Positions 42,627-53,100 of a stretch of 64,000 nucleotides of DNA are shown piece after piece. The DNA comes from an uncultured Odoribacter sp. (GTDB lineage: Bacteria; Bacteroidota; Bacteroidia; Bacteroidales; Marinifilaceae), in NCBI GenBank assembly GCA_900541415.1, contig UQJP01000020.1, forward strand, positions 20,996 through 84,995, in the 5' to 3' direction. The notes beneath the pieces were generated by a model, which saw only the letters and a program-made list of their open reading frames with translations, did no database searches and was not told where the DNA came from. Each line of letters begins with the position of its first letter. Position 1 is the first letter of the stretch. A program made the translations under genes and the position numbers.

Positions 42627-44750
42627 TTAATCCTGCTCGCTGAATCCCAGTTTGAAATCGGCGATACATACGGTGTAATTCGGATTCTGATTCCATTGGC
42701 TGACCTTGAATTTTACATAGCGGTAGTTACAGGTTTTTTTCAGCATGATTTTATCGCCACCACTGGTAAATTCAATAGGTACTGCTTCTATTTCTTCAAA
42801 TACCGTGCCATCGTTACTACCGTAAAGGATGGCTTCCACTACGTTGAAACCGGGATTGGCCAATCCATCGGAACGGTGGTGGAGGTAGAAATAATTGAAT
42901 GTTTCCTGCTGTTTCATGTCTACCGTCATGGTCATAGGGTCTGTTCCTTTGACCGACTGGGTAACACCATCTACTTTGGAAGAGTAGGTTTTTCCGGGCT
43001 TTACCCACATGATACAGGAGTTGAGATCGTCGTCAATGACTTTGGAGGGATGGCCTCCCAGCTTGTCATATTCCCAGATGCCTCCTTCTGTGGTGATGCT
43101 CCATGAATTTCGTGAAATTTCACCTAAAATATTGTTATAAGTGTTGTCCGGCAGTTTTTTCTTGATCCGGTCGAAGTCCGTCTGTGTCAGATTTTCCACA
43201 GAGCCGATGATCGACGGATTCCATTCCAGCCAGAAGGCTTCACCCGTGTAGGGAGGCATGGACGACATTTCTGCATTGGCAACGGCACCGTATTTAATGC
43301 CCCAGGCATCGAAAAACGGGCGCATATCGGCTTGTGCGAATTCACAAACCCGTTTGCAGAAAAATTCCCGGCGTCCCATGTCTTTGGTGAGACTGTTTGC
43401 ATTGACATTATCCATTTCCCGGGCTCTGTTACAGAGGTAGGTGAAAATTTTCCAGCCGAATTTCTGTGCCAATTGGGCAAAAGGAACGATTCGTGACCCT
43501 TTGCCGCTGGGGATCATGCTACCTTCCTGGCCTTCGTCAAAATTTTTATCGGGGTTGTCGTTCTTTACGAAATATTCGATCATTTCTCCCCAGTTTGCGG
43601 TCTGTTCCGGCCATGTTCCTCTCCGGTTGCGGTCGTACATGATGTACAGGTTGTTGGAAACTTCACCGATACTTCCGGGACCGTCGTCCCATTTCCATAC
43701 CCAGGTTTGGTAGTTGTGTCCCAATTCGTGAAAATAGCCCCAGGCTCCGCCTTCATTTTTCATCAATTCAAGCTGAATGAAGCGGGCAGCATAGTTCATC
43801 CCTTCGCCGAACATCAGCGGATACCCGGCGTGGGCAGCTCCTGCACAAGTGTTGATGTCCGCCACGCCTCTGTGCTTGATGTCCGGGGAACGGTGGAGGG
43901 GATTGGTGGCATCGTCTGTCAACCCGTTGAACCGATTGAACGTATTGATTACTGCGTCATCGTAGAAATCCATCAATTCTTTGGGATTCGTCAGGTTTTT
44001 CAGATATTTGGTGGGAAAAGTGAAAATCATCCGTTTCCCTTCTATTTCCGCCGTCGGTACGGTGGTTTTCTGAATCGCTTCCCGCCAGGCTACCGGATCG
44101 GTTACCCCTGAAACGAAATCGGGTGATTTGACCGCTCCTGTAATGGTGAATGTCGCTTTCGCATCCAAAGGTCCGTCCGGGATAATATAAATGTTTCCAC
44201 CATAATAGTTTACTATGTCCAGGGTGTCGGCATTCATTTCTTCCTGTACCCAAATTTTATCCGCGCGGTTTTTAGTTCCACTGTAATTTTTTAGATCGCA
44301 GTTCGAGGCATTGATCCGGATGCTTATGTTTTTACCGCTCAGAGTTTTGGGGCGTATCACCGTGATAATTTCACCGGGAGCCGCATACAGTCCGGTGCTA
44401 AACCAGGGGGTGTTCCCGATGCCACCCAAACGGTCGTTCGGGTGGCGGGTATTATACCGGGCATCGATCGTAACTTTTATGTTCGCCAGTCTTTTTTCTC
44501 TCAGGGAATCACCCACTAATCCTGGCCAGCGTTCGGCATCGGGGAGATAGTCTTTGTAGTTTTCTGCAAAACGAATGTGGTAAGTTGTATCCTGTACCGG
44601 GGGGTCCGGTTGCACCGGAGTTTCTTCCCCGCCCGGATTTTCCGGCGTTACCGGGGTTTCCGGCTCGTTGGGGGCTACCACTTCGTCTGAACTGCTACAT
44701 GACAAAAACCAACCGGCTATTAAGAATAAACACAAAAGATTCGCTCTCAT
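42627..44750 (-). CDS. M60-like zinc metallopeptidase lipoprotein with C-terminal discoidin-like domain
   Basis: A 707-residue lipoprotein (MRANLLCLFLIAGWFLSC). After a Pro/Glu-rich linker and an N-terminal beta domain, the M60 (enhancin/BT4244-like) domain carries FHELGHNYQTW with H341, E342 and H345, and a downstream E363 in GSIGEVSNN, the expected third ligand. The C-terminal 150 residues (GGHPSKVIDDDLNSCIMW, YVKFKVSQWNQNPNY) are an F5/8-type carbohydrate-binding fold. M60-like peptidases of gut Bacteroides cut O-glycosylated proteins such as mucin. It is the last gene of the operon and has a paralogue two genes upstream that lacks the zinc motif. Confidence 0.9.
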   Translation of the reverse strand: MRANLLCLFLIAGWFLSCSSSDEVVAPNEPETPVTPENPGGEETPVQPDPPVQDTTYHIRFAENYKDYLPDAERWPGLVGDSLREKRLANIKVTIDARYNTRHPNDRLGGIGNTPWFSTGLYAAPGEIITVIRPKTLSGKNISIRINASNCDLKNYSGTKNRADKIWVQEEMNADTLDIVNYYGGNIYIIPDGPLDAKATFTITGAVKSPDFVSGVTDPVAWREAIQKTTVPTAEIEGKRMIFTFPTKYLKNLTNPKELMDFYDDAVINTFNRFNGLTDDATNPLHRSPDIKHRGVADINTCAGAAHAGYPLMFGEGMNYAARFIQLELMKNEGGAWGYFHELGHNYQTWVWKWDDGPGSIGEVSNNLYIMYDRNRRGTWPEQTANWGEMIEYFVKNDNPDKNFDEGQEGSMIPSGKGSRIVPFAQLAQKFGWKIFTYLCNRAREMDNVNANSLTKDMGRREFFCKRVCEFAQADMRPFFDAWGIKYGAVANAEMSSMPPYTGEAFWLEWNPSIIGSVENLTQTDFDRIKKKLPDNTYNNILGEISRNSWSITTEGGIWEYDKLGGHPSKVIDDDLNSCIMWVKPGKTYSSKVDGVTQSVKGTDPMTMTVDMKQQETFNYFYLHHRSDGLANPGFNVVEAILYGSNDGTVFEEIEAVPIEFTSGGDKIMLKKTCNYRYVKFKVSQWNQNPNYTVCIADFKLGFSEQD

Positions 44751-44755
44751 AAGTT

Positions 44756-46246
44756 TTATTTTTTGTCCTGAGAAATAATTTCAATATCGTCGATCCACAG
44801 GGTGCTGCCGTCGGCTCCTTCAAATGTGGCTCCGTTCCGGCTCGGTGTGGCGATGATGGCCAATTTATATTTTTTAGTAAAGAAATAGCTCTTGATATAG
44901 CTCATGTGTACTTCAAAAGGAGTATATTCTGTGGTGCTTGTGGTTCCGCTTTCAAATGTACCGATAGCGACGATCTTTTCGTCTTTATAAATGTCCAGGC
45001 TATCCAGTGTTTCATTGACATCGTTGATTTCATACAGGATGGTACTGATGCGGCAGGTGTCGGCCATTTCGGGCATAAGCACATTGTTTTGGTAGTATTG
45101 TGTGCCCGGAGTATAGGAATACCAGCCTTTTATTTTTAAAGGTTTGGTTTCGAACTGCGTGCCGAACCGGATGCTTCTCAGAGGCTCGTCCGGATTTACT
45201 TCAAATTCTTCGCCTGTATAGAATACTCCTGCCTGTAAAGCCGGGGTAGCTCCATTCACATGCCGCGTGCTGATTTTTACGGCAGCGTCACCGGAGTTAA
45301 CAAACTGGGTTTCTTTCTCCACCGAGTAGGGGGATTGCATACCATAAACTCCCTGTTTTTTCCAGTAACGTAACGCTGCGTTTCCGGTTTGCCACGTTTC
45401 TTCCTGAGGAGTGAGGTAGGTGAGGTCACTATTGGTTTCGCCCTTTGGCCAGGTTTGCCATAACTCCATGTTGTATCTCAAGGCCTGGGCTTTGTCGGAA
45501 TAAACATAATAGATGGTGCGGTGAATAGAATCCTCTGCCCATACGGTGAATTTAACCCTGCCACTGGAGAAATTCACAGAATCCCCGGCAGCTGGAGATA
45601 CGGTTGATCCCGGTGTCAGTTCGAATTGCGGATAGAGCACGATTTGCACGGAATCAGCCAGAGTGTCGGTGACATAAAAATTAATTGTACTGCTGTATTT
45701 ACTGACATCCGGTTGCATGACTATTCTTTCGTCATCGAACCACATGCTTAGGATTCGTGCCGTGTCGTTTTCCAGCCTATCCCGTTTTTGTGCAACCATC
45801 GAGGCATTTACCGTGGGGGTACTCACACTTTGGATGGTGAAATCGATGGTCATGGTTTTGCCCTCGATGTTTCCTTTCGCTAAAATGTTGGCGTTACTGA
45901 TGTTGTACAGGGTTTGATTGGCTTTTGCCGTGAATTCCATCGTTTGCCCGTTTTCCTGAGAGCCTTCGATGTTTTCAAGGATAATGTCGCCAAATTCAAT
46001 GTCGTTTACCCGGAAAGCTTCCATCCGCATTTGAAGTATTCCGTTTTCATTGGTCACTTTTACTTGTTGCCACATTTCCCGGACATCCACTCCATCGACA
46101 TTAGGTGTCATTTTACCTTTGTATACCCCGATGAAAGGGGCAGCTTCTTCTGCTGTGATATTGCTATTGATCGTATCGTCTTCGCAGGCGCAGAACAGGC
46201 CTGTGAAAAAGGAAAGCAACAATATGTAATATGTTCTTTTTTTCAT
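44756..46246 (-). CDS. PCMD-domain lipoprotein with N-terminal calycin-like barrel
   Basis: A 496-residue lipoprotein (MKKRTYYILLLSFFTGLFCAC). Residues about 30-155 resemble a calycin-like beta-barrel (APFIGVYKGKMTPNVDGVD, ANILAKGNIEGKTMTIDFTI). Residues about 165-250 form an Ig-like domain (TINFYVTDTLADSVQIVLYPQF). The C-terminal 220 residues match the PCMD (putative carbohydrate metabolism) domain, with YNMELWQTWP, KGWYSYTPG and STLWIDDIEI. PCMD proteins are surface lipoproteins thought to bind glycans. It starts 108 bases after the stop of the M60-like paralogue, a gap with a long hairpin, and ends 5 bases before the active M60 gene. Confidence 0.75.
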   Translation of the reverse strand: MKKRTYYILLLSFFTGLFCACEDDTINSNITAEEAAPFIGVYKGKMTPNVDGVDVREMWQQVKVTNENGILQMRMEAFRVNDIEFGDIILENIEGSQENGQTMEFTAKANQTLYNISNANILAKGNIEGKTMTIDFTIQSVSTPTVNASMVAQKRDRLENDTARILSMWFDDERIVMQPDVSKYSSTINFYVTDTLADSVQIVLYPQFELTPGSTVSPAAGDSVNFSSGRVKFTVWAEDSIHRTIYYVYSDKAQALRYNMELWQTWPKGETNSDLTYLTPQEETWQTGNAALRYWKKQGVYGMQSPYSVEKETQFVNSGDAAVKISTRHVNGATPALQAGVFYTGEEFEVNPDEPLRSIRFGTQFETKPLKIKGWYSYTPGTQYYQNNVLMPEMADTCRISTILYEINDVNETLDSLDIYKDEKIVAIGTFESGTTSTTEYTPFEVHMSYIKSYFFTKKYKLAIIATPSRNGATFEGADGSTLWIDDIEIISQDKK

Positions 46247-46279
46247 AATAGTTAATTATTTACTGATTTCGATCTTTAG

Positions 46280-46342
46280 GGTAACCAACCTGTTTTTGGG
46301 GTGACGGACTTGGGATGTCTTTTTTTAACAGGATTGGTTACC
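46280..46342. other. Long intra-operon hairpin between the two M60-region genes
   Basis: GGTAACCAACCTGTT (46280-46294) pairs with AACAGGATTGGTTACC (46327-46342), a 15-pair stem with one bulged base and a 32-base loop. On the minus strand no T-tract follows, so it is more likely a processing or stability element than a terminator. Confidence 0.55.
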
Positions 46343-46354
46343 TTTTGTTTTTAA

Positions 46355-48469
46355 TTAGTTCCAAACAGGGAAATCAGAATCTGTTCCGGACGATCCCCCT
46401 TCTTCCTCTGCATCCGTATAGATTGTCCCACTGACTGTAAACTCTTCCAATGAAGCATTTCCTTCTTCTGTATAGGAGGCCGGATCTTTACCGCTTTTCG
46501 GATAAGCCTGGATCAGGGAAATCATAACATAACGTGCCGGTAAAACAGTCTGAACATCAAAATTGTGCCATTTTTTCAATAGGTTATTATTCCAGGTGGC
46601 AGGCATATTGAATATGCCGATAGATGTCCATTCATCTTCCGGGCTAAGACGTGAAAATACTTCGAAAATCTGCGGATGAAGGTGCAGAGAAGTATGGTTA
46701 CGTAACCAAATATGTACCTGGGTTATATTATACGCTTTTCCCATGTCGAAACTTGCCCACGGGCGCGGGTTGTAAATCGGTCGTTTCATTTTGTTGGGTG
46801 TTCCCCAGTGGCTACCGTTGGAAGCGGTGTTTAATCCTTTTTCCTGACGTCCGTCTATCAGGCATTCCGGCCCGTTTTCCTGAGTTCCGGGACCGTTATA
46901 TGCACTGTCGAGAGACCATAAGGTTTCGTCGAGTTGGGCAGATACATTATTGTAGTTATTATCTGGAAGTTTGATTGACGATGGAGTTTGTTCGGCATCG
47001 AAATCCGGAATAAGAGTTTTATCCCATTTTTCCCAGAATTTTTCTCCCGTGTAAGCGGGTAATGTTTTCATATCCGCTTCTGCATACGGGCCATATTTAA
47101 TGCCCCAGGCGTCGAAGAACGGGCGTAAGTCGGCATTTGCATATTCACACACTCTTTTACAGAAAAATTCCCGGCGTGCCCCTGAACTTAATATTTTCAG
47201 GATTTTTGCATTTTCGTCCGATAATTCACGTGAACATTTCCCTAAATAGGCATAAAGTTTCCAACCGTATTTTTGTGCCAACTGGATAAACGGCATTACG
47301 CGGGCGTTATTTTTATTGATATATTCGCCTATGCCGTTGCTTCCCATTTCAAAATCTTTGTCGGCAGAAGTTTTTTTCACGAATTCATTGATAACCAAAT
47401 CCCAATCGGTAGTTTCAGAGGTCGGCCATGCTCTGAGCAGGCGGCTGCGCGAATAGTAGTAGGGAAGAAGATTCACTATATCTTTCACTCCGGCCCATGA
47501 CCAACACCAGGTTTGGTAGTTGTGTCCCACTTCTTTGTAGAAATTCAGGGCTACATTCGTCGAACGCATGTCGTCGACATCTGTTCCGATACTTGCATCG
47601 CTCATATCGAACATGATCGGATAGCCGGTATGGCTTGTGCCGGTGCATAATTGAAGGTCTTCCACAATCCTGACCGGGAACGAGGGTGCTTTTCCTAAAG
47701 ATCCGGTTGCATTTTCGCTTAATCCGTGCAGGGCGTTGAAGTCGTTCGCGATCACATCGTCGTACAGGTCTAATAACTCCTGCGGGGTGTTTATTTTAGC
47801 TAATGTGGTTACGGGCATTGTCCAGATACATTTTTTGCCGATAAGTTCTGCGAAAGGAACTTTGGTGTTTTTGATCGCTTCTTTCCAGGCCGCAGCATCG
47901 GTTTCTCCGGAAATAAAGTCCGGCGATTTCACCGCTCCTCCGATCTGGAAGGTTTCGGGTTTTGTGAAAGGGTCTTCCGGGATGATATAGAGATGTCCGC
48001 CGAAATAGCTCATGGCTTTGGTGGTATCCCCGGAGATTTCTCCCTCCTCATACACTTTGTTGTAACGTTTCAATGTGGCTGTTTCGGGCAGGATACAATT
48101 CCAGGCGCCGATTCTCCATTTGATTTTTCCGGATAACCCGGCAGGTTTTACGATTGTTACGGGTTCGCCCGGAGCAGCGTAAAATCCGGTGCTGATCCAG
48201 GGGGATTGCTGAAAACCGATACGGTTGTTCGCATCCATTTTTTCATACACTCCGTTAATCTCGACAGAGGTTAATTCCAGCCGTTTTTCATAAGAGCTGA
48301 TCCATCCGGGGAATGAACCGACCCATGACCAGTAAGGGTTGGTGGCAGAGATGTTTTCTTCTCCTCCGGGAGCTTCCTCCAATAACCCGTTCTCTTTTAT
48401 CTGGTCTTCAGCGCAGGCAGTTGCCAGTAGTGTCAACAACGCTAAACCTATATTTCTATATTTATTCAT
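46355..48469 (-). CDS. M60-like lipoprotein with degenerate zinc site (probable non-catalytic paralogue)
   Basis: A 704-residue lipoprotein (MNKYRNIGLALLTLLATAC). It shares overall layout and many segments with the active M60 gene: WISTGFYAAPGEPVTIVKP, AVKSPDFISGETDAAAW, REFFCKRVCEYANADLRPF and DAWGIKYGP. The zinc motif is YKEVGHNYQTW (residues 311-321), so the first His of HExxH is Lys (K312, codon AAA). The glutamate that follows in the active copy is replaced by Asp (VKDIVNLL). Loss of two ligands suggests no peptidase activity. The C-terminal 150 residues are a discoidin-like domain (WASFDMGKAYNITQVHIWL). It may serve as a glycoprotein-binding subunit; that is inference. Confidence 0.85.
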   Translation of the reverse strand: MNKYRNIGLALLTLLATACAEDQIKENGLLEEAPGGEENISATNPYWSWVGSFPGWISSYEKRLELTSVEINGVYEKMDANNRIGFQQSPWISTGFYAAPGEPVTIVKPAGLSGKIKWRIGAWNCILPETATLKRYNKVYEEGEISGDTTKAMSYFGGHLYIIPEDPFTKPETFQIGGAVKSPDFISGETDAAAWKEAIKNTKVPFAELIGKKCIWTMPVTTLAKINTPQELLDLYDDVIANDFNALHGLSENATGSLGKAPSFPVRIVEDLQLCTGTSHTGYPIMFDMSDASIGTDVDDMRSTNVALNFYKEVGHNYQTWCWSWAGVKDIVNLLPYYYSRSRLLRAWPTSETTDWDLVINEFVKKTSADKDFEMGSNGIGEYINKNNARVMPFIQLAQKYGWKLYAYLGKCSRELSDENAKILKILSSGARREFFCKRVCEYANADLRPFFDAWGIKYGPYAEADMKTLPAYTGEKFWEKWDKTLIPDFDAEQTPSSIKLPDNNYNNVSAQLDETLWSLDSAYNGPGTQENGPECLIDGRQEKGLNTASNGSHWGTPNKMKRPIYNPRPWASFDMGKAYNITQVHIWLRNHTSLHLHPQIFEVFSRLSPEDEWTSIGIFNMPATWNNNLLKKWHNFDVQTVLPARYVMISLIQAYPKSGKDPASYTEEGNASLEEFTVSGTIYTDAEEEGGSSGTDSDFPVWN

Positions 48470-48491
48470 CGTTTTGAATTTTAAGTTTGTT

Positions 48492-50123
48492 TTAGTTATC
48501 TGTCAGCTGGTCGTATTTGATGTACCAGTTTTGCGGATTCATTAACCATATCCGGTAGAGTTGACGTTCTCCGCTGCTGAATTTGGCTGAAACGGGATCG
48601 GCCAGGATTTCCGGTTTTCCGGCGTTACGTGCCATACGCATTAAAGTAAACCAGCGTTTCCCTTCTCCTGCCGATTCCAGAGCCACTTCTTCGGCGATCA
48701 GACTGTCGAGGACGAATTTTTTACGTTCTGCCAGCAGGGTTTCGTCTGTGAAAAGCGAGTCTACCACATGGTCACACAGATAGTCGGGTTTCACTCCCGC
48801 ACGTCCTCTTACTCCGATACATTCGCGGAGATTCCAGTTGTAGATCGGATAATTGAAAGGAGCTTTGAATTTCGAGCCGTCCTGAGAAGTTTTTAACCCG
48901 ACATTCAGGATCGAGTCGGCTTGTGCGATGTCGCCTAAGTTACTCAATGCTTCCGCCACCATTAACCAGACATCCGCTGCCCGGTAAATATAGATGTGGC
49001 TATCGTGTTTATAGTTTTCTTTTTTCAGGTGATAACGGCTAAATACATAGTTATCGCCTTCTTTTATATAGCTGGCATCTTCTCCCCGGTAATCACTTCC
49101 GCTTCCTGAAATTCTCGATTGATTCCGGTAACGGTTTATCAATTGAGTGTGTGGTTTCAGGTAGTAAACGTTAGGAGCAATGTTTGAAAAATAGTATTGC
49201 AGCTTGTTGGTTTGATTCTTTGAATAGTCAAAGGGAACAGCGGTGAAAGCTTCGTTGGTCAGAGTTCCGAAATTTCCTGAAAAGATGTTTTTCCAGTAAG
49301 AACCTTTATAGGAACTGGAAAGTTTATATTTATCCGTACTTTCCGTTCCGTCGTCTTTCACTCCGGCAACAATGGCTTCCAGGCCCGATTGTGCGGCTTC
49401 CACATTATTTCCGTCCCATAGATACAGTTCACACATCAATACATCGGGGTTTACACCAATGTAGGCCCAGTCTGTTACCTCGCTATCGAACATTTTTGCC
49501 CAGTTGAGCGAATGAAAGCCGTCGATACCGTCTACGCCGTTTTTCACGAAATAGATAAGTTCGTCGATCAATGCGTCGAAAGACAGCAGCCTTTCTTTTT
49601 TCAGGTCGGTATCGTCTGTCAGGGCCAGGTCATAATATACGGCTTCTCCGTATAGCTTGCCGATGGTCAGGTAGGCCCAGGCCCGGTAGGTGATAGCGGT
49701 TGAGATCATTCCGGCATAGATACTATCGGAGATTGCACGGGGTACTTCTTCGTGGAATTTCACAGCATGCCGAATGAAATCGTTGCTGTTCACGATGATA
49801 TTGTAGAACGGTTCGGGGCTGACAAGCGAATTACCGTTGGTTGCCCGGTAGCGGTATACATCCCAAAATTCAACGGGAGCCTGGGAGGTCGGTTCGATCA
49901 GGTCGCCCAATAGTTCCGACATCACAATGTAGTGGTCGGCAGCCTGTTGGAAAGAAGCTGCCACTCCGATCAGGCCTGAATATACTTCGTCCCTTGCTGT
50001 GTAGTTTTTATCTTCCGGAGCGATTTCGTCCGTATCAATATCGAAAAAGTTGTCACACGAGCTGCATGCCAATGTCAGGAGCAGGGTGCCAATCGTCAAT
50101 ATATTTGTTTTTATCTTTCTCAT
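48492..50123 (-). CDS. SusD/RagB-family nutrient-binding lipoprotein (second pair)
   Basis: A 543-residue lipoprotein (MRKIKTNILTIGTLLLTLAC, Cys 20) with the SusD helical TPR-like scaffold: AWAYLTIGKLYGEAVYYD, an early YSGLIGVAASFQQ, and the late RKKFVLDSLIAEEVALESAGEGKRWFTLMRMAR motif typical of the family. It lies 12 bases downstream of its SusC partner. SusD proteins sit on the cell surface over the SusC barrel and bind the ligand, usually an oligosaccharide but in some cases a peptide. The substrate cannot be read from sequence; the M60 peptidases suggest glycoprotein fragments. Confidence 0.92.
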   Translation of the reverse strand: MRKIKTNILTIGTLLLTLACSSCDNFFDIDTDEIAPEDKNYTARDEVYSGLIGVAASFQQAADHYIVMSELLGDLIEPTSQAPVEFWDVYRYRATNGNSLVSPEPFYNIIVNSNDFIRHAVKFHEEVPRAISDSIYAGMISTAITYRAWAYLTIGKLYGEAVYYDLALTDDTDLKKERLLSFDALIDELIYFVKNGVDGIDGFHSLNWAKMFDSEVTDWAYIGVNPDVLMCELYLWDGNNVEAAQSGLEAIVAGVKDDGTESTDKYKLSSSYKGSYWKNIFSGNFGTLTNEAFTAVPFDYSKNQTNKLQYYFSNIAPNVYYLKPHTQLINRYRNQSRISGSGSDYRGEDASYIKEGDNYVFSRYHLKKENYKHDSHIYIYRAADVWLMVAEALSNLGDIAQADSILNVGLKTSQDGSKFKAPFNYPIYNWNLRECIGVRGRAGVKPDYLCDHVVDSLFTDETLLAERKKFVLDSLIAEEVALESAGEGKRWFTLMRMARNAGKPEILADPVSAKFSSGERQLYRIWLMNPQNWYIKYDQLTDN

Positions 50124-50135
50124 CTTTTCTCTTTT

Positions 50136-53100
50136 TTAGAAGTTCAGGATTAAGCCTACTTTTGCACTTTTTGCCAAGGGCACCTTACCGAGATCAACTC
50201 CGAAAAGCATCGGGTCGTAAGAATAGCTGAATTCGGGGTCTAAGCCGATGTATTTCGTCCAGGTGAAAAGGTTTTCCCCGGTGACATATACTTTTAAACG
50301 GTCGAAAAACCATACCTTTTTCGCTGTTTCATAGCTTAAGGTGATCTCTTTCACCCGCAAATAGGAACCGTCTTCGATCCAGCGGGAAGAAAAGCGGCTG
50401 TTGCCTAACGGGTCTCCGTAAGCAGCGCGGGGCATGTCGGTTTGCTGTCCTTCCACCATCCAACGGTTTACAACAGTTGAAAATTGGTTGGAGAATTCAG
50501 ACATCGATTCGCTGTTCCGGCGTACGGCATTATAAATATCATTGCCGTAGCTGTAAGCGAAGTTTACAAACAAGCCGAATCCCCGGTAACTCATATTACT
50601 GTAAAAACCGCCATAGAAGTCGGGATTCGGGTCGCCTAAAATCAGGCGATCGTCGTCGTTGATGATCCGGTCACCGTTTAAATCGCTGAACTTAACATCT
50701 CCTACCTCGAAAGCACGGCCGGAATGGGATACATATTTGTTGCTATTAATTTCGCTTTGAGAACAGAATACTTTTTCCATTTGGTGACCGTAGAAAGAGA
50801 ACGGGGTTTCGCCTACTCTGGAAATTAAAGTTGTTCCGTCTTCCGATGTGTAAAGTTTTTCCTGCATTCCTCCCAGGCTAACGACTTCGGTTTTATAGTG
50901 GGCGATGTTCCCGCCGACAGTCCATTTGAATTTTCCGTTTTGGAAAATATTGACATTTAAAGTCAATTCCGCACCCTGAGTTTTCAACTCTCCGTCGTTT
51001 TGATACATAAACGCATGTCCGTAGGCAGCAGCTTTATCCCGGTCGAGTAACAGATCTTTGGTGCGTTCTTCATATAAGTCGGCACTTAAATTGATGCGGT
51101 TACCCAATAAAGCGAAATCTACTCCGATATTGCTGCTCAGAATCTTTTCCGGGCCGATCCAGGAATTGGGTAATCCTTCCCGCATGGTTCCTGCAATATC
51201 CCGGTAGGGTACTGTGTGGTAGTAATAACTACCGTATTTGGCCGAGAAGCGGCTATTGGCAAGCATGCCGTATTCTCCACGTAGGGTGAGGGCACTTACC
51301 GATTCGGAATTGATGAGGAAAGGAGCATTTTTTATATTCCAGGCAATCTGAGCCGAAGGCAATACGGCCACTCTGCCGTTACTTTTCCCGTAAGGCGATG
51401 CTGCGTCTATACCGAGGGTGAAAGTGGCATATAATTGACTCTTATAACCGTATTTGGCGGTCAGATATGCATTCATCCAATTCCACTTGTCGATATAGCC
51501 GTCGGTTTTAGCTCCGAATATGGAGGTCGACCCGGCAGAATAAGATAAGGTTTTATAGAAGTCCGATTGAACACTTAGCCCTTGCGCTTTATCGTATTCT
51601 CTCCGGGAAGAAATCAATTGATAGCCCAATGTGGCGGATAAGTCATGGATATTCCGGAAAGTTTTCCGATAGTCGGCACTTCCCTTGAGGTAATAGTTCA
51701 GTCTTTCTCCCACACCGCTTCGGATGGTGTTTCCTTCGAATCCGTCTTCCAGGAATGCCAGGGCTCCCGAAGTGTTACCCGGTACGAACATACTTTCTTT
51801 GGAGTAGCTGTAATAAAGGCCGACAAAGGCCGACAAAGACAACTGGGGAAGCAGGCGGTATTTGAAACCTAAATCTACCAAAACGTCATACGATTTGTTT
51901 TTACCTTCTATATCGCTGACTACTGCTTTCGGATTACTGATTCCGAACAATTCCACCGTTTTGTTGAGGTGGGGGAGGTTGTTAAATTCCCGGTCTTGTT
52001 CGTAAACGCTTAATACCGGAGCCTGGCCCAGGGCTGTAATTAGGGGAGAGGTCTTTTTCAGGATTCCCTGTTCCTGCAATTTATATTCTCCGTAATTGAA
52101 TACGGCATTGGCCAGAATGTCGAAGTTTTTGCTGACGTTAATGTCGGCGTTCAGCCGGGTGTTATATTTCGACTGGCTCGTTCCTTCGATAACTCCCCGG
52201 TTGTAGAGGTAGCCCACAGACAGGGCGTATTTGGCGATAGCATCACCTCCCATTACTTTTAATGTGTTTTCGGAAGTGATGGAAGGTTGATAGATTTCTT
52301 CCTGCCAATCGGTGTTGTGTGCATATTTGTAATTCCCTGCATAAGTGGGATCGTCTTTCAGGAACGGGAAAGCGGTTGTTAATTCGTTCAGGTCGGAATA
52401 GTAGGTTTCTCCCAAATCAGACATATAACTTTTGAAGTCGGTGGCATTCAATACCGGGAAACGGCGTTTCATGAAGCCCACCCCTTCTGTGGTATGAATC
52501 TGTACTTCGGTTGCCGTTGCCTGTGAGCGTTCGGTTTCGATCATCAGCACTCCGTTGCTTCCCAGCGAGCCGTAGGCAGCGGCGTCGGCACCTTTCAATA
52601 GAGTGATGTTGGAAACATCTTTCATATTGACCGGCATGAACATGCTGCGGGAGAACCCGTCTATCACACTCGACGATTTTAAGTCCGGCAGGTAAGGAAC
52701 CCCATCGACAACGATAAGGGGGGTATTCTCGGCAGTCAGGGAACGGAGGCCCCTTAACTGCACTAATGCCCCTTCACCCGGCATGCCGCTTTTATTGACC
52801 ACTCTTAAGCCGGCCAGCCTGCCGTTGATGGCATCGTCCGGGGTGGCGAAACCGCTGCTGAAATCTTTTTGTTCCAAAGATTGGGCTGTTCCCGGTTTGC
52901 CTTGAGTGTTCAGTTTCCCTTCGGGAGAATAATATTGGCTGCTGTACATGAAACTCTTTTCCGGTAAAAGGAAAATTTTAACTTCAGTGCGCCCGTTTAA
53001 CGGAATTTCTTCCACCTGATAGCCGGGAAGTGTGAATCTTAACTGGGCATAGCGGTCGTTTACCTGGATAGAGAAAGCTCCCGTGCTGTCGGAAATCACC

